The position numbers were made by a program, and so were the translations under genes. 64,000 nucleotides of DNA from Fagopyrum homotropicum. Taxonomy: Eukaryota; Streptophyta; Magnoliopsida; Caryophyllales; Polygonaceae. Numbering within the stretch: the stretch's first letter is position 1; each line of letters opens with the position of its first letter. Below, one piece after another: positions 23,969-37,206 of the stretch. The stretch is from assembly GCA_033239125.1 (NCBI GenBank), contig BSWB01000006.1, positions 118,280,242 to 118,344,241 on the forward strand. The letters are read 5' to 3'. Below the pieces are notes generated by a model. The model worked only from the letters and a program-made list of their open reading frames with translations, did not search any database and had not been told where the DNA came from.

Positions 23969-26900
23969 TGTAACACCCCAAGTTCTTGGAACTCGGGGAG
24001 CTACTGGTTAGGACCTCACAATGGGTCCCGACCTTGGTTTAACAACAACTTTACTAGGATCTTACAACAAGGCACAAATGTATTTAAAACAATTTCCAAA
24101 ACATAATATTTTTAATGGTATGAAAGTACACATGTGACAGCCTTACAAACATATATAAAGATACATAACATGCATGACGTATGGAAGACTCCCCCGTCCC
24201 CATCTAATGAGTACGTGGACCCGGCTGACCATCCGTCCCGAATCTCTCTGCAACTATTTATCTCCACAGATCTACAACACGGATAAACCGTTAGCTAACA
24301 AACCAAATATAAGCAGAAAAAGGATAGCACAAACACAAACAAGGTAACATAAACAATCATCATGCTGGCACACAAACCGGTTATTATCTAGTAGTTAAGT
24401 GATTCACCTTATTTCATTTTACAGTTGTGGCACGAGAATCTTAAGAGTTCTCGCCTCCGTTCCTTATCCAACTGGGTGTAGGTCTAGCTTACCTCCGCCG
24501 GTAGCATCACTACAAACCGAGTGTGGACTAGTCCCTAAAGAAACCCCCAGCGCCCTCAAGCTAACTGAGCAGAATGCCACCGCCCGTTACTCTTCGGCCA
24601 AGGTATAGGTCGGTATATAAATATTACTAAAATATAACTATAAGCATCTCATTCACACACCACTACCATTATTCATACTCATATCTAGAAGTCAGCTAAG
24701 TAAGCCCAAAGGACTTACCTGAATTCAAACATAATCTCGTTATCTCGACTCGGCTTGTAACAGTATGAACTCAACCGCCTGTTATAAAAGGCAAGTGGAT
24801 CAATAATATATCCCACTTAATTAGAAGTCACTGACTTCTAAGATATTTAACTCTATCATCAGCTAAATTACCAAAATACCCTTATACGGATAAATGACTG
24901 TTTTACCCCTGGTCCCGAAACTTTATAAAATTCCATAACAAAGTTCCAAACTATTCTTTGGAACTCAAAACCACACTCAAACTCTCAAAGGAAAGTTTGC
25001 TAAAGATTTAGAAGAGTTAACTACATTCTTGACTTTCATAAAAAGTCGTCAAGGTCCGAATTTGGCTTAAGATATGAGAACCGAATAAAAATATAAAAAG
25101 TCTAACAAAAATCTCTAAGTCTTTTATGCTATGCACTCTATCCATAGTAGTCAGAATTTCCAAAAAATACATAATAATCACTTCTACACAAATTCTCAAA
25201 GTCGGTTCCAAAACCAGAAATTCAGACTTAGCCAAAATCTGAGTATTTCTTAACTGCTCAGCCAGTCTACTTTGGACCTTCATAGATCTAAATCCAACCG
25301 TTGGATCAACCCAAACTTTTGATACACCACACTATGCATGACACTATATAACATACTAAAAACTGAACGGTGAATTATGTTTCTAAGGTATTCAAACTTA
25401 AGCTCAAACATGACTGCACAACCCAGATAATTCCAGCACTCAACAATTTCAGCAACATCTAGAAAACTGTTTAAGGTCTCAACTTCAAAAATTCATAACT
25501 ACTAAACCACTTGCTGGATTCATCCCAATTTTTAATATGTTCCAACACAATATGCCAACTATATCATATCCAAAATTCAAGTCAAACAGAGATCAAACTC
25601 TTATTCAAAACTATCTCTCAAAACAGCATCACATGTTGTTTTTCCCAACACCTAGCACAGTTATAAAAACTGTGTGAGGAGTCAACTTTGAGACACCATA
25701 ACTCTCAAACCGTAGAATGAATTCCTCTAAAATTTTAGTATGATCTACTATACTATATCAACTACAACTTGTCAGAAATTCAAGTCTAACAAAAGTCAAT
25801 AACTCCTCCAAATTTATTCCACAAAACTGCATCTCTAGCAAATTTCCTCAAACTCAGCACACTAAAAGAAAAACTGCATGAATAGCCAACTTCGGGATAC
25901 TATAACTCTCACACCGTAACTCCGATTGTTCCCAAATTTTAGTATGATATACTATGCAACACTGACTACAACATACCCGAAAATCAGTAAGAAAGGAGGT
26001 GTCTAACATACCCAAATTTGGACTCGAAAATGCCTGCTTGTCACTTCATGAAAACTCGGAAACAACATGGCTCTTCACTGCTCCTCTATGGCTGTTCTGG
26101 GCAGCTTTAGGAGACATAAAAGGCACTCATTAAGCATGAATTACATGGGCGGAAGTGCAAGGAAGAGAAGGGCATCCACCTTACCCGATTCTAAGACTCG
26201 AGGCACGGAAAAGACAACACTAAGGCTGTTGCGAAGCGGATCTGGCTGCTCGGTGTCACTGGTGTGCTGGAATCGACAAAAGCGAAGCGAGCCCACTGGT
26301 GCAGCGTTTAAGGTCGCCAGAAGGAGAAGTACTCGATCCTGGGTGTCGGTTTGGGTCGACCGAAGGAGACCAAGCCGCCGCTGCTGCTGCGTGATTGGAG
26401 CAGGGAAGTCCCATGGTTGCCTGCTGTAAAAGGGGACGAAGGAAGGGGTACGAGGGCCTGTCTAGCTGCTGGTTCGCCGACAAAGAGACAACAGGGCTCC
26501 GCCGCTGGCATGTGTGAGAAGGTGACGGAGAAGCTGGTGTTGCGTTCGGGAGGACAGGGCGAGGAAGGGACGGCGAGGCTCATCGGGCACCTCGTCATCG
26601 ATTGTGGTAGGTAGGAGAGATGGGTTGTCGACGGTTTCCTACGTGAAACCAGAAGCTGTCTAGGGTTAGGCGTGTAGAGTAGTTGTTGTGCGAAGGAGAG
26701 AGCGTGGAGCGATCTGCGATACGTGCAAGGAGATGTTGCAGATTTCAGATCCGGCCCAGCTGACAATAGACGTGGGAGAGATACCTAAAGGCTGGCGGGC
26801 TTCTTCTTGGGCTTATCATGCCCCTTGTCATGGTCTAGTCTTGATGGTGTTTTGGGCCTTGTCATAACTTATCATATCCTTGTCAAGATAGCCTCTTGGC

Positions 26901-27118
26901 CTTGTCAAAATTCGTCTTGACCTCGTCATGACTTCGTCAAAAGACCTATATATATAACTAGGGTTTGGTGTATTTTTTATTATTTTATGTGGTTATAATA
27001 CTTACATAAAATGATAAAATTAATGCTAGTCATAAAGTTAGGTATCTTAAAGAGGTCAACTATCCCTAAATCTCGGTTTGACTCGGAGTTAATCGGAAAT
27101 AAATTTCCGGTTATTATA
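23969..27118 (-). repeat. 5' LTR of the LARD-like element, 3.15 kb
   Basis: In plus orientation it starts TGTAACACCCC and ends GGTTATTATA, where the partner LTR has GGTTATTACA; the terminal CA is mutated to TA. It contains diverged tandem units of roughly 200 bp with the words TAACTCTCAAACCGTA or ATAACTCTCACACCGTA (about 25490, 25700, 25910), and a TATATATATAACTAGGGTTT segment near 26946. Confidence 0.85.
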
Positions 27119-27277
27119 GATATACTGATTTGATTTCTATAAAATTATTATTTTAATAATAAAAGATTTTATGGTTTAAAATATAGTGTAAAAAATAAAG
27201 ATATACTGATTTAATTTCTATAAAATTATTATTTTAATAATAAATATTTTATGGTTAAAAAATAGTGTAAAAAAAAG
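27117..27277. repeat. Tandem duplication, about 80 bp x 2
   Basis: AGATATACTGATTTGATTT and AGATATACTGATTTAATTT open two similar units (27117-27197 and 27199-27277), directly beside the outer edge of the LTR. Confidence 0.8.
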
Positions 27278-27292
27278 ATTTATTGGCTTTAA

Positions 27293-28021
27293 ATGTGGGA
27301 GCTCCATTTCAAAAATCCTGCGTTCACAACGCGCAACGTCATCGACTCGTGCTCTGTTTTAGTAAGTATAATAGATTATGGAATTATCTTTATGGTCCCT
27401 TTCGTAATTCTGACAAAAAAACCCACAAAATTGAAACTATTCCTTCTTGTGAAAATGTTGATGTTCGTTCTTTCAACACGAAGATCGGCAAGTTCACATG
27501 GAGGAATAGTTTTAGTTTGTGGTAAATCAAAATGCGAGCGTTGTTGAAACAACAAGTTGTCAATGAAGGAATCCGAGAAGGAAAAATGCAATGTTGAGAT
27601 GGCCACTCAAGAGGATAAGGCGCATTCGACCATCATGTTGTGTCTCACAAATTATGTCTTATGCGAGGTTTTGACTCAGGATACCATAACCAAACTCTTG
27701 TTGAAGTTGAAGAGCATCTACATGATGAAGTTTCTCACCAACAAGTTGCTTCCAAAGCAACGTCTGTTCAGTCAACGAATGCATGAAGGTATGCAACTTC
27801 GTAAGCATTTGGATCAGTTGAACACAAATATTCTAGATTTGCGTAATATTGAGGTTAAGATTGAGGACGAGAATGTTGCTTTGATTTTGTTGGTACCTTT
27901 GCCGTCATCATATTTTGTTCAATCATTTGTTGCTGGAAGAGATACTATTACATTGGAAGACGTCATGTTTATTCTTGACTTCTGGCTTTTTTTTACCACA
28001 AATGTTGGAGTGTCGAGCTGA
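27293..28021 (+). pseudogene. Copia gag fragment
   Basis: The 27557-28021 frame contains KAHSTIMLCLTNYVL, FLTNKLLPKQRLFSQRMHEG, HLDQLNTNILDLRNIEVKI and FVAGRDTITLEDV, the standard core of plant Copia Gag (UBN2). The N-terminal part (MRALLKQQ-like) lies upstream in another frame at about 27480-27560, after stops. No LTR or pol was found nearby. It differs from the gag at 10088 and probably comes from another lineage. Confidence 0.8.
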
Positions 28022-31000
28022 GACACTTCCTAGAGACTTGCAAATTTTCAAGTGCTAAATCGTACTATGATTAGTGTGATTGTTAAGATAGAGGAATGAT
28101 AACAAATTCTCGGGCTATGATTTTAATTGCATTTATAATGTAGTTTAATGTAGTTTTGTATGAATTTTATATCCATACTCTATTTTATGAACATATATTG
28201 CCAAATTGATTTGTCTTGTGGTTTAGTAGGTAACTACAAACTATTTTGTTGTCTTTCCTGTACTTAAGGATGTTAGATTTGGTCTTGGTAAAAGTCTTCT
28301 TGGCTATGGAATTCAAATTTGACCTTTTGAAAGGAAATGAAATATTGTTTTTTTATATATAATTTCTCCAGTACCTTTAGAGTTCTCTTTTATAGTAGAA
28401 AATTTTCTTTATATCATACAATCATTAATATCGGCTAATGCAACAACATAGTGGAATAATTCTCTAATTAACACGTGTCATAATGAGAAAATATTCTTTC
28501 ATTCACACGGATCATAACGAAGAGAATATCCCCTCATCAACATGCATCTTACTACCCCATATTTTAAGTTTTTGAAAGCATTATATGATTCATATTAAGA
28601 CCTTATTTTGTCATGTACTATCAAATTAACTCTCTCAAAACCTTTTGTTTTTTTACGTCATATGACTTGTACATGCTAATATTAACCGATTAAAATAAAG
28701 CAATCAATTTTTCCAAAATAATTTTTTATATTGTTTGACATTTAAGATAATCAATTATCTTACTATATTGTATTTTTAATTTTTAGCACATTATATGCCT
28801 CATATTAAACTAATTAACCATTATTTCTAATATGCTAATTAATTTCTACAGCAATAAACTCACGTTTGCACCTAAATTTATTACATCTTATTAAGTTAAT
28901 TAATTATTTCAAAACAATCAACTTATGATTTACCTCTCTAATCAACACCTTAAAATGACTATTTGTTTTATATTGACAATTACAAATTTACATTTGACTA
29001 ATAAATTATATTAAAACAATCAACTCATGTTTATGCCTCAATTTACTACCTTTAATAAAAATTGACTAATAACTAATTATCTATTTCTTTACTCTTCAAC
29101 AATAAAATTCTCTCTTGCATATTCTCTTCATTCTCCTCTCAACATAAGACTTGTTGTTTGCTGATGTTTAACACACGTGGCATTGTCGTGGTCACGACTC
29201 TCATCACAACTACACCCACTTTGGAGTATCCGTTTTGACATCGGCGTCCCGTCCTAATACAATTGCGTGCTTATTCACCCCATCACGTACCGCCTCATGT
29301 GCTACGGATTTTGGATTTTAATTTCAAGTGTTTTGATTGTTTGTTGTACGAGATAAATTATCTTTTTTTTTTCTCTCCACGTTTGAACATATAGTGACTA
29401 ACTTGCAAATAAGTTTCAACTGTCGGGTGGTTAAAGTTAATATATAAGATAAGATATGTTATGAGTAAGAAGACAATTGTATGAAAAGATAGGTAAGTTA
29501 TGAGGAGGAAGACAATTGTATGATATTGTAGTACACGATTATGAAAGTTTGGATATTGTAAGTTATATGGTATTTCTTATGGTTCACAAGATTTAGCTTT
29601 TTTAATCAATAAATACATAATTTAAGATATCTTATATATTGATATTTTGTCAATTTTTATAAATCATAATATGATTTTTGTCAATTATTCGATAGCATAA
29701 TATTTTTTTGTTGATGGAAAATAGTTAGTATTTTTCTTAACAATAATAAAAAAAATATTTACATTAAACCTAACACATTTGAAATTATTGAGAAAATAAG
29801 GTTTAGTTTTAAACTAATAATTATATAGTATTTGTTTATAAATTTACTAGAAAAAGCTTGTGTAGCACGGACTCAAACACTAGTATATCATAACGTAAGA
29901 TATACTAAAGTTGAAGTCTTTTCCAAAAATTAATTCATTTAATTCAAACTTGAATTCTTTTAAAATATTTTACTTTACATAGAAATTTGATGTTTTTAAA
30001 AGACAGAAATATTACTTATAAAAAAGTATGCTTCCATGGAGGTTTTTATTTTATCTCCAAAATGATAGTTTTTGCAATTTAAAAAGAGTGTTATTGTTGG
30101 CGTGACGTTTTTGTTACAAACTACACTACGATACACAAGTCGACGACAAGAAAAAAACTCAATGTTAAAATATACCGATTGCGTTTAAAAGTTTGAACTT
30201 CCACGCAAGTAGATTGCGTCGAGTCTTATATTTGTGACAATATTGCATTTGGATTATATTGTATTTAGAACTTGTGTATTTTATTTGTATTCAGATCTTG
30301 TTTATTTTTACTTGTATCAGGAGGATATTGTATTTCATAATTATTTATTTTTACTTAGTATTTGGATCACGGTATTTTGGCTTGTATTTGTACATGTATT
30401 ATAGTTTCCTTGGTTATTTGTGAATGTTTTTGTCGTCAAATAAGACGAATAAGATCGTGATCGTGACAAAACTTATCAACTTTATGAAGTAAACCACATA
30501 AGGTTTAAATGCAACACAATTATACATACACATAAGTTCTGCTCAAACATATAAGTACTAAATCATACACATAAATATTGAACTAAAACTCCTTGATATA
30601 GATGTATTATCAGAACTATACACAAGAACATTCAATATTGTGTGCATTATCAAAAACTTTCATCCTTGAATAAAACGGCTTTTCTCACCCAACGAGCTTG
30701 GATCGCGATACTGCTTTCCGTATAGATGTCAATGACGGCAAGGGTCCATCGGGTTTGTTATACACTTGTACATATGCATAGACATGATTAGTTGGATGTC
30801 AATTTAAAATTTTTATTTACAATAAAGGACTTAAAACTTAAACTTCTCCACCCCTATGTAATGTCACCTCCAACTCATGCAATCATTCGTATCTATGTTG
30901 GTAGATCTTGATGGGTTCCATTTGTATTCTTCAATCTTGTTAGTTCCATGAAAAATCGTACGAAGTAAACCCTAATCGATCCGAATGAAATTACATATTT

Positions 31001-31245
31001 ACGCAGAAGTTTAAGGAATCATGGGCCGGCCCACGGAATGATTATGCGGACAACACCGAATGTTGGCATTCTCATCTTACCGTCTGTCAGCCTCTCAAAT
31101 CATTAAAATTAGGTTGGAAACTCCACGCCCAAATCACAAATCTTTCCTCTGAATTTATAATTCTATAATTTCCGATTGGCTTAGGATCCGCGAATTTGGG
31201 CTCCAACAAGCGGAGCTAGGGTTTTTTTTTGGGGGTGGAGGGGTA
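28022..31245. other. Intergenic, AT-rich, upstream of the helicase gene
   Basis: No gene is supported in 3.2 kb. 29440-29525 has a short imperfect duplication (GAAGACAATTGTATGA twice). 29850-29890 (GTGTAGCACGGACTCAAACACTAGT) is reminiscent of some Helitron 3' ends but lacks other support. The 5' untranslated region of the helicase gene probably starts shortly before 31246. Confidence 0.5.
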
Positions 31246-34200
31246 ATGGGTACAGAGAGAAAGAGGAAGGTAAGCTTGTTCGACGTGGTTGAAGACACAT
31301 CCGCCTCCGCTAAATTTACGAAGGTGAACGGACTTGGAACGATGAACGCTAACAACGGTTTTGGTTCGTCCATGGTTAATAAGTGGAACGGAAAGGCGTA
31401 TTCGCAGAGGTACTATGATATTCTTGAGAAAAGGAAGAGTTTGCCTGTTTGGCTGCAGAAAGAGGAGTTCTTTCAGGTCCTTAAGGATAATCAGATCATT
31501 GTTTTGGTCGGAGAAACTGGAAGTGGGAAAACTACCCAGGTTTGGATTTTCTTCTTTGCTTTTAAGAATTGTAAATTTGGCGAATTGGCTGTGTAGATTG
31601 TTTTTAGTTACTTATGACGGGCATAATTAAATGATTTGTGGCATGTTGATTATTGATCAATGGAATTTTATGATGATGGTATTGGTGAAACACCTTTAAT
31701 GGGGTATGAAACTATGGTTGGGTTATTGGCAGTCGGCATTATGATATTCTATAGTGAAAATGGCTTAATTAACCATTATGAGATTGTCAACCTTACAAAT
31801 GCACCTTAGCAAATGGCATGAGCCCCGACTAACAGCATAGTTTTACTAATCGACCTGTTAAACGGGGTTGGTTTTGCAAATCCTTCTAATTATTTTATAT
31901 GGGTTTTATTTGGTGATTGATTCATATAATCATTCCATCGTTAATGATGGTATGGGTGTATTTTGGTGATTATCTTATCTTTGTATTTGAATTAGGGATT
32001 TGATGAATTGGCTGTCTAAAGTGTAATAGTTACTTATGAGTTCTGAAATTAGATAATACGTAGCTTGTTGATATCTTTTACACGGAGGAATGTATGATGA
32101 TGGTTTTAGTAAAGCAGCTAAAAATTTTGTTTAGCTTGTGATCAGACGAGAAATTGTTAAGAAAGTTTATGCTAACTTCCTTTATTATTCACAATCAAGT
32201 AAACAACTATGTTTGTATTATCGGCCATTGGAAACATTCTATTTTTATAGTATAAATAGCTTAAATGAAGAGATATCAGGTATGAGGGATACACGAATAA
32301 GTGTAGGTGATATCAAGATGTAGTATGGTATGATTTACACTGCTATCCACGTGTACTTTAGTTTTTGGTAAGATATTCATCTGGATATCTTTGAATTTGA
32401 TTTTAGGTTATACTACTAGTCATACCCATACATGATATCATAATAACAACACCAAACGAACCCTAAGTAACCCCTATGACTCTACGAGCCTTTCAACCTT
32501 AAAAATCCATTTGTGCACCCTAACAGACATATCACCCCTGACTAATAGGTTAGTTTTCCACACCTGTTCTATTTGGTGATTGATTTCAATATCCATTCTA
32601 TTGCTGATCCATGTTTTTGATACATGTTGGTTTAGTCGGGTGACTATCTTACATTTGCTATTGGAATGTTTTGTCTGTTGGATCGTGATATAGATACCAC
32701 AATTTGTATTGGATGCTGTTGAAATGGAGACTGCAGATAAGCGACGTAAAATGATGGTTGCTTGTACACAGCCACGTAGAGTGGCGGCCATGTCTGTGTC
32801 CCGTAGGGTTGCAGAAGAGATGGATGTAACCCTTGGAGAAGAAGTGGGTTACACCATCCGATTCGAGGACTGCAGCGGCCCTAAAACTGTTTTGAAGTAC
32901 TGAATACTTCTCTTTAGCTTTTTATTTCTTGATTATGTTGATGTGATTTGGATTGGATATGTAATTAGATCTCATTTTTCTATTTGATAATTTAGGTATC
33001 TGACTGATGGTATGCTCTTGAGAGAGGCTATGACTGATCCTCTCTTGGAGAGGTACAAGGTTGTGATTCTTGATGAAGCTCACGAAAGAACCTTGGCTAC
33101 AGATGTTCTTTTTGGACTTCTGAAGGAAGTATTGAGAAACCGACCTGATCTTAAGCTAGTTGTTATGAGTGCTACTCTTGAGGCTGAAAAGTTTCAGAAT
33201 TATTTTAATGGTGCACCACTCATGAAGGTTCCTGGAAGACTTCATCCTGTTGAAATCTTCTATACCCAAGACCCCGAAAGAGACTACTTGGAAGCGGCCA
33301 TTCGTACTATCGTACAGATACACATGCTTGAAGGTCCTGGGGACATTCTTGTTTTTCTCACGGGAGAGGAGGAGATCGAAGATGCATGTCGGAAATTAAC
33401 TAAAGAAATTGGAAATTTAGGTGATCAAGCGGGTCCTGTGAAAGTGGTCCCACTTTATTCCACTCTTCCTCCAGCTATGCAGCAAAAGATATTTGATCCA
33501 GCTCCCGATCCTTTAACAGAGGGTGGTCCACCTGGAAGAAAGATTGTCGTGTCTACAAATATTGCAGAGACTTCATTGACTATAGACGGCATTGTTTACG
33601 TTATAGATCCTGGCTTTGCAAAGCAAAAGGTGTACAATCCAAGAATCCGCGTGGAATCCTTATTGGTCTCCCCTATATCCAGGGCTAGTGCACATCAAAG
33701 AGCTGGTCGTGCTGGAAGAACGCAACCTGGAAAATGTTTCAGGCTCTATACCGAGAAAAGTTTTGACAATGATCTTCAGCCTCAGACATATCCTGAGATC
33801 TTGAGGTCTAATCTTGCTAATACAGTTCTAACATTGAAGAAACTTGGAATAGATGACCTTGTACATTTTGATTTCATGGATCCCCCAGCCCCTGAGACTC
33901 TTATGCGAGCACTTGAAGTACTTAATTATCTGGGTGCACTAGATGATGAGGGCAATCTGACAAAGTTGGGACAAATGATGAGTGAATTCCCTCTGGATCC
34001 ACAGATGTCAAAGATGCTCGTTGTTAGTCCTGATTTCAACTGTTCAAATGAAATTCTTTCTATTTCTGCAATGCTTTCAGGTATTTTTCTTTCCTGCTTT
34101 GTGATTTTGAAATTCGGTTTTTTATTCAGTTATTTGGATGGAAATGGTGATTTGTCAATCTCAATGATAATCACCACATTTAGATGGCACCTGCCACCAA

Positions 34201-35983
34201 CACAGATCCTAGTGTTCATTTGGTTGAATGTTGGAAATAGAATTCCTAGGAATGGATCAGTGTTCTAAAAGGCACACCTAGAAGCAGCGTTTCCTGGAGC
34301 CTAGGCGCACTGAACCTAGTCACAAATTTTGAAAGTTCAAACAGAAGCCTGGGGAGGTGGAGGGACTCGAAGGATTGAGTGGAAGGGGGGAGGGTTATGC
34401 AGGATTCCAAGAAGTGGGAATAATAGGAATTTTAGAGTTTTGAAATTGACTAATATGAATCATTTAATTTACTGAACACAATAAATATTATCCATATGAA
34501 ACATTGTTTCCTTGAATATAACAATATGATATATTTCAGAATGAAAACAATATATTTTTGTATAGAAAGAGTAGTTTTCTAAAACAGAAATGGAGAAACT
34601 AGTAAACATATTTTCTAGGAACTAAATTTATGGGACCTGGGAAATTTGGTTTGGTTCAAACTTTGTTCCTAGGAATTGAACTATTGTATTTTTTTCATTA
34701 GAAAAACGCATGTAATTTTTTATATCCGCCCTATCAAGGTAAGTCCACTTTCTAGGAAGTTTATTCCCACATTTTTTGTAAATGATGAACTAAAACAGTG
34801 ATTAGAATTATTCTCATGGGAAGTTGCATTTACTAGGAATTACACCATGAAGCAAACGAGGGCTTATATATTTGTGCAATGGTTGTGTTGCTTAGCAAAT
34901 GCATCCATTCATGTCTGATTCTATAGGTTGTCATCAGCAACTGTCTAGTCTGGGTTCCATGCTCTCGTTGGCATGTACCATAGAATTTCTAAGCAAGTGC
35001 TGATGCAGATAGATTTAATTTCTCAGTATTCTGTCATGAAGCAAATGGTATCAACTCGCCTCTATGCATCTGCTGACCTTCCCCGTTGGGCCCCATATGT
35101 GGTAACAATTTCTGTATATAGTACCCAACTGCTTTGTGCGGCCTAGGGAGGCCCAGAAAGCTGCAGATGAAGCTAAAGCCAGGTTTGGCCACATTGATGG
35201 AGATCACCTCACGCTGTTGAACGTGTACCATGCCTACAAGCAAAACAGTGAGTATCAAAATTTTATTTTATTCATTATCTTTCATCTCAAATTTTATCTG
35301 ATGTTCTATAATCTACAATAACTGTTTTGCAGACGAGGATCCTTCTTGGTGTTACGAGAACTTCATCAATAGCAGAGCAATGAAGTCTGCTGATAATGTG
35401 AGGCAGCAGCTAGTGCGAATCATGTCAAGGTTCCATCTCAAGTTGTGCAGCACAGATTTCAGTAGCAGGAATTATTATGTCAACATTAGAAAAGCAATGT
35501 TGGCTGGATATTTTATGCAAGTAGCTCATCTAGAACGAACTGGAAACTACTTGACGGTAAAGGATAACCAGGTAATAGGATATCAGCTCTTGATTCATTT
35601 ATGGACATTTGATCTCCACACCGCTTTTCAATTGAATTTCGCATAACCTTTCTGCCAGGTTGTTAACTTGCATCCTTCCAATTGTCTTGACCACAAACCC
35701 GAGTGGGTTATATACAATGAGTACGTTCTGACAAGCAGGAACTTCATTCGTACAGTCACAGACATCCGAGGAGAATGGTAAGCTATACAAATTTTCTCTA
35801 ATTGCTGTTTAGTCAGTTTCATAAGCATATATGCAGTAACACATTTGTTTTTGCAGGCTTATTGATGTAGCAGAACCATACTATGACCTTTCAAACTTCC
35901 CCAACTGTGAGGCGAAGCGTGTTCTTGATAGACTTTACAAGAAACGGGACAGGGAAAGAGACGAGAGCAAGAACAAGAGATAG
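31246..35983 (+). CDS. DEAH-box RNA helicase, Prp43/DHX15 type
   Basis: Seven exons with consistent phases give 730 residues: 31246-31539, 32694-32896, 32996-34080, 35122-35247, 35333-35571, 35659-35777, 35857-35983. The protein shows GETGSGKTTQ (motif I), TQPRRVAA (Ia), DEAH (II), SAT (III), FLTGEEEIE (IV), NIAETSLTIDG (V) and QRAGRAGR (VI), then winged-helix, ratchet and OB-fold regions ending in a basic tail. The length equals known plant Prp43 proteins. Prp43 uses ATP to dismantle the intron-lariat spliceosome and acts in ribosome maturation, with G-patch partners, in nucleus and nucleolus. Introns 1 and 3 are each over 1 kb, and the intron 1 boundary falls just after the Walker A motif. 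No defect was found. Confidence 0.95.
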
Positions 35984-37206
35984 GAGAAGTGCAGTTGGAA
36001 GTAGCACGTTACTGTCATCAGATTTTCACCATTTTACCCTCTCCGATACAAAGAGATAGTCAGCGTGACGGTGAAAACTCGCATTGATGGTAAAAAAAAA
36101 AAGGCTTCCAAGCTGTTAAACGGCTTCTTTTAGATGATGGTTGTTGTAGAGGTTTGGAATACTGGGGGTAGTTTTTATTCACATCGCCTGTTATGCAACA
36201 ATATATGTATTTATACTTGTTTTTTGAGCAATATTTTCTTTGTTTAACTTAATTTCCCTTGAGTTGCATTATGGGGCTACTTGGTAAATGAAAGAAAAGA
36301 GGCCTATTTTGCCACTTGTTAGTACCTCAGCTTGCATCATTAACAATAAACCCTTCAGATTCATAAGATCGGTCTATATATATAGAGAGGGTTGGCTAAA
36401 CAACTCTCGACTCATATGTAAAAAAATCTACCATGTGAACATGTAAACACCGCATATATGTGACTATATGTCTATACTATATACGTCTATACTGTCTAAT
36501 ATATGAGTCAGGTTCGGCGAATATTTCTTCCACTGATCACACGATTTCCACCCCCTTTAATATCGCCTAATCTCAATCATCTATTTAACGATCTAACGAA
36601 TATAATTTGTTCTCATTTTACATGGTAAAAGTTGTTTACATGATAGTCAACCCCTCTCTCTATATATATATATATAACAAGTTTATTGTGTATATGAGAG
36701 CAATCTTAGACCGTTGGATGGTGAGTATTAAGAGTCGAGATTTATGGTAGATGTCATAATTAATAATAACTACGAATAATAAAATAATTATGAATAATAC
36801 ATTCCTTCCTAACAAAACTAATAATAACTACGAATAATATATTAAATAATAAGGTTTGTTCTCATGATTACACGATAAGGTCTATTTCTCTCTCTCTCTA
36901 TATATATATATATATTAGTCGGTTACGTTCCCGGTCGATCGGCTTAGTCACTCGGCCCATTTGGAGATACCCTCTCAATACCAATTTTTCATACATGTCT
37001 TCCTTCAAGGATTCGAACTCGAATCTCCAGATATATTGGTCTTCATGGAATTTGTCATAGATGCCAAAAAGACCTACTAAATTCTTGCAACCTAATCATA
37101 GTCCATAGCAACACAGGTTCAGATTGATTTGACAAATGGTTGAGAATTTAGATGAAATTACCTTAAATCACATTTCCAAGATCTCCCATATTGATCTGGT
37201 TTGAGT
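35984..37206. other. Intergenic; inverted-repeat element and AT microsatellites
   Basis: The first part is the 3' untranslated region of the helicase gene. 36373-36403 (TATATATAGAGAGGGTTGGCTA) and 36630-36670 form imperfect inverted ends around about 300 bp, a possible MITE. (AT)n runs occur at 36660-36676 and 36898-36914. No gene is seen. Confidence 0.5.

Larger units (their letters stand above)
18419..27118 (-). mobile_element. Gypsy-type, LARD-like LTR retrotransposon, left end truncated
   Basis: Minus orientation gives a 5' LTR at 27118-23969, a primer site at 23965-23954, a 4-kb interior (23953-19955), a purine-rich tract TTTTTTAGGGGGTACTGA just before the 3' LTR, and a 3' LTR cut short at about 18419. 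The interior shows no long minus-strand reading frame, and I could not find protease, RT or integrase motifs. Large LTRs with a non-coding interior are the description of LARDs; a dead autonomous Gypsy copy is the alternative. LTR differences (about thirty by eye over 1.5 kb) show it is not young. Confidence 0.8.

Noticed and set aside
29850..29890. Helitron-like 3' end ending CTAGT
   Set aside because: No hairpin of the right form and no matching 5' end were found.
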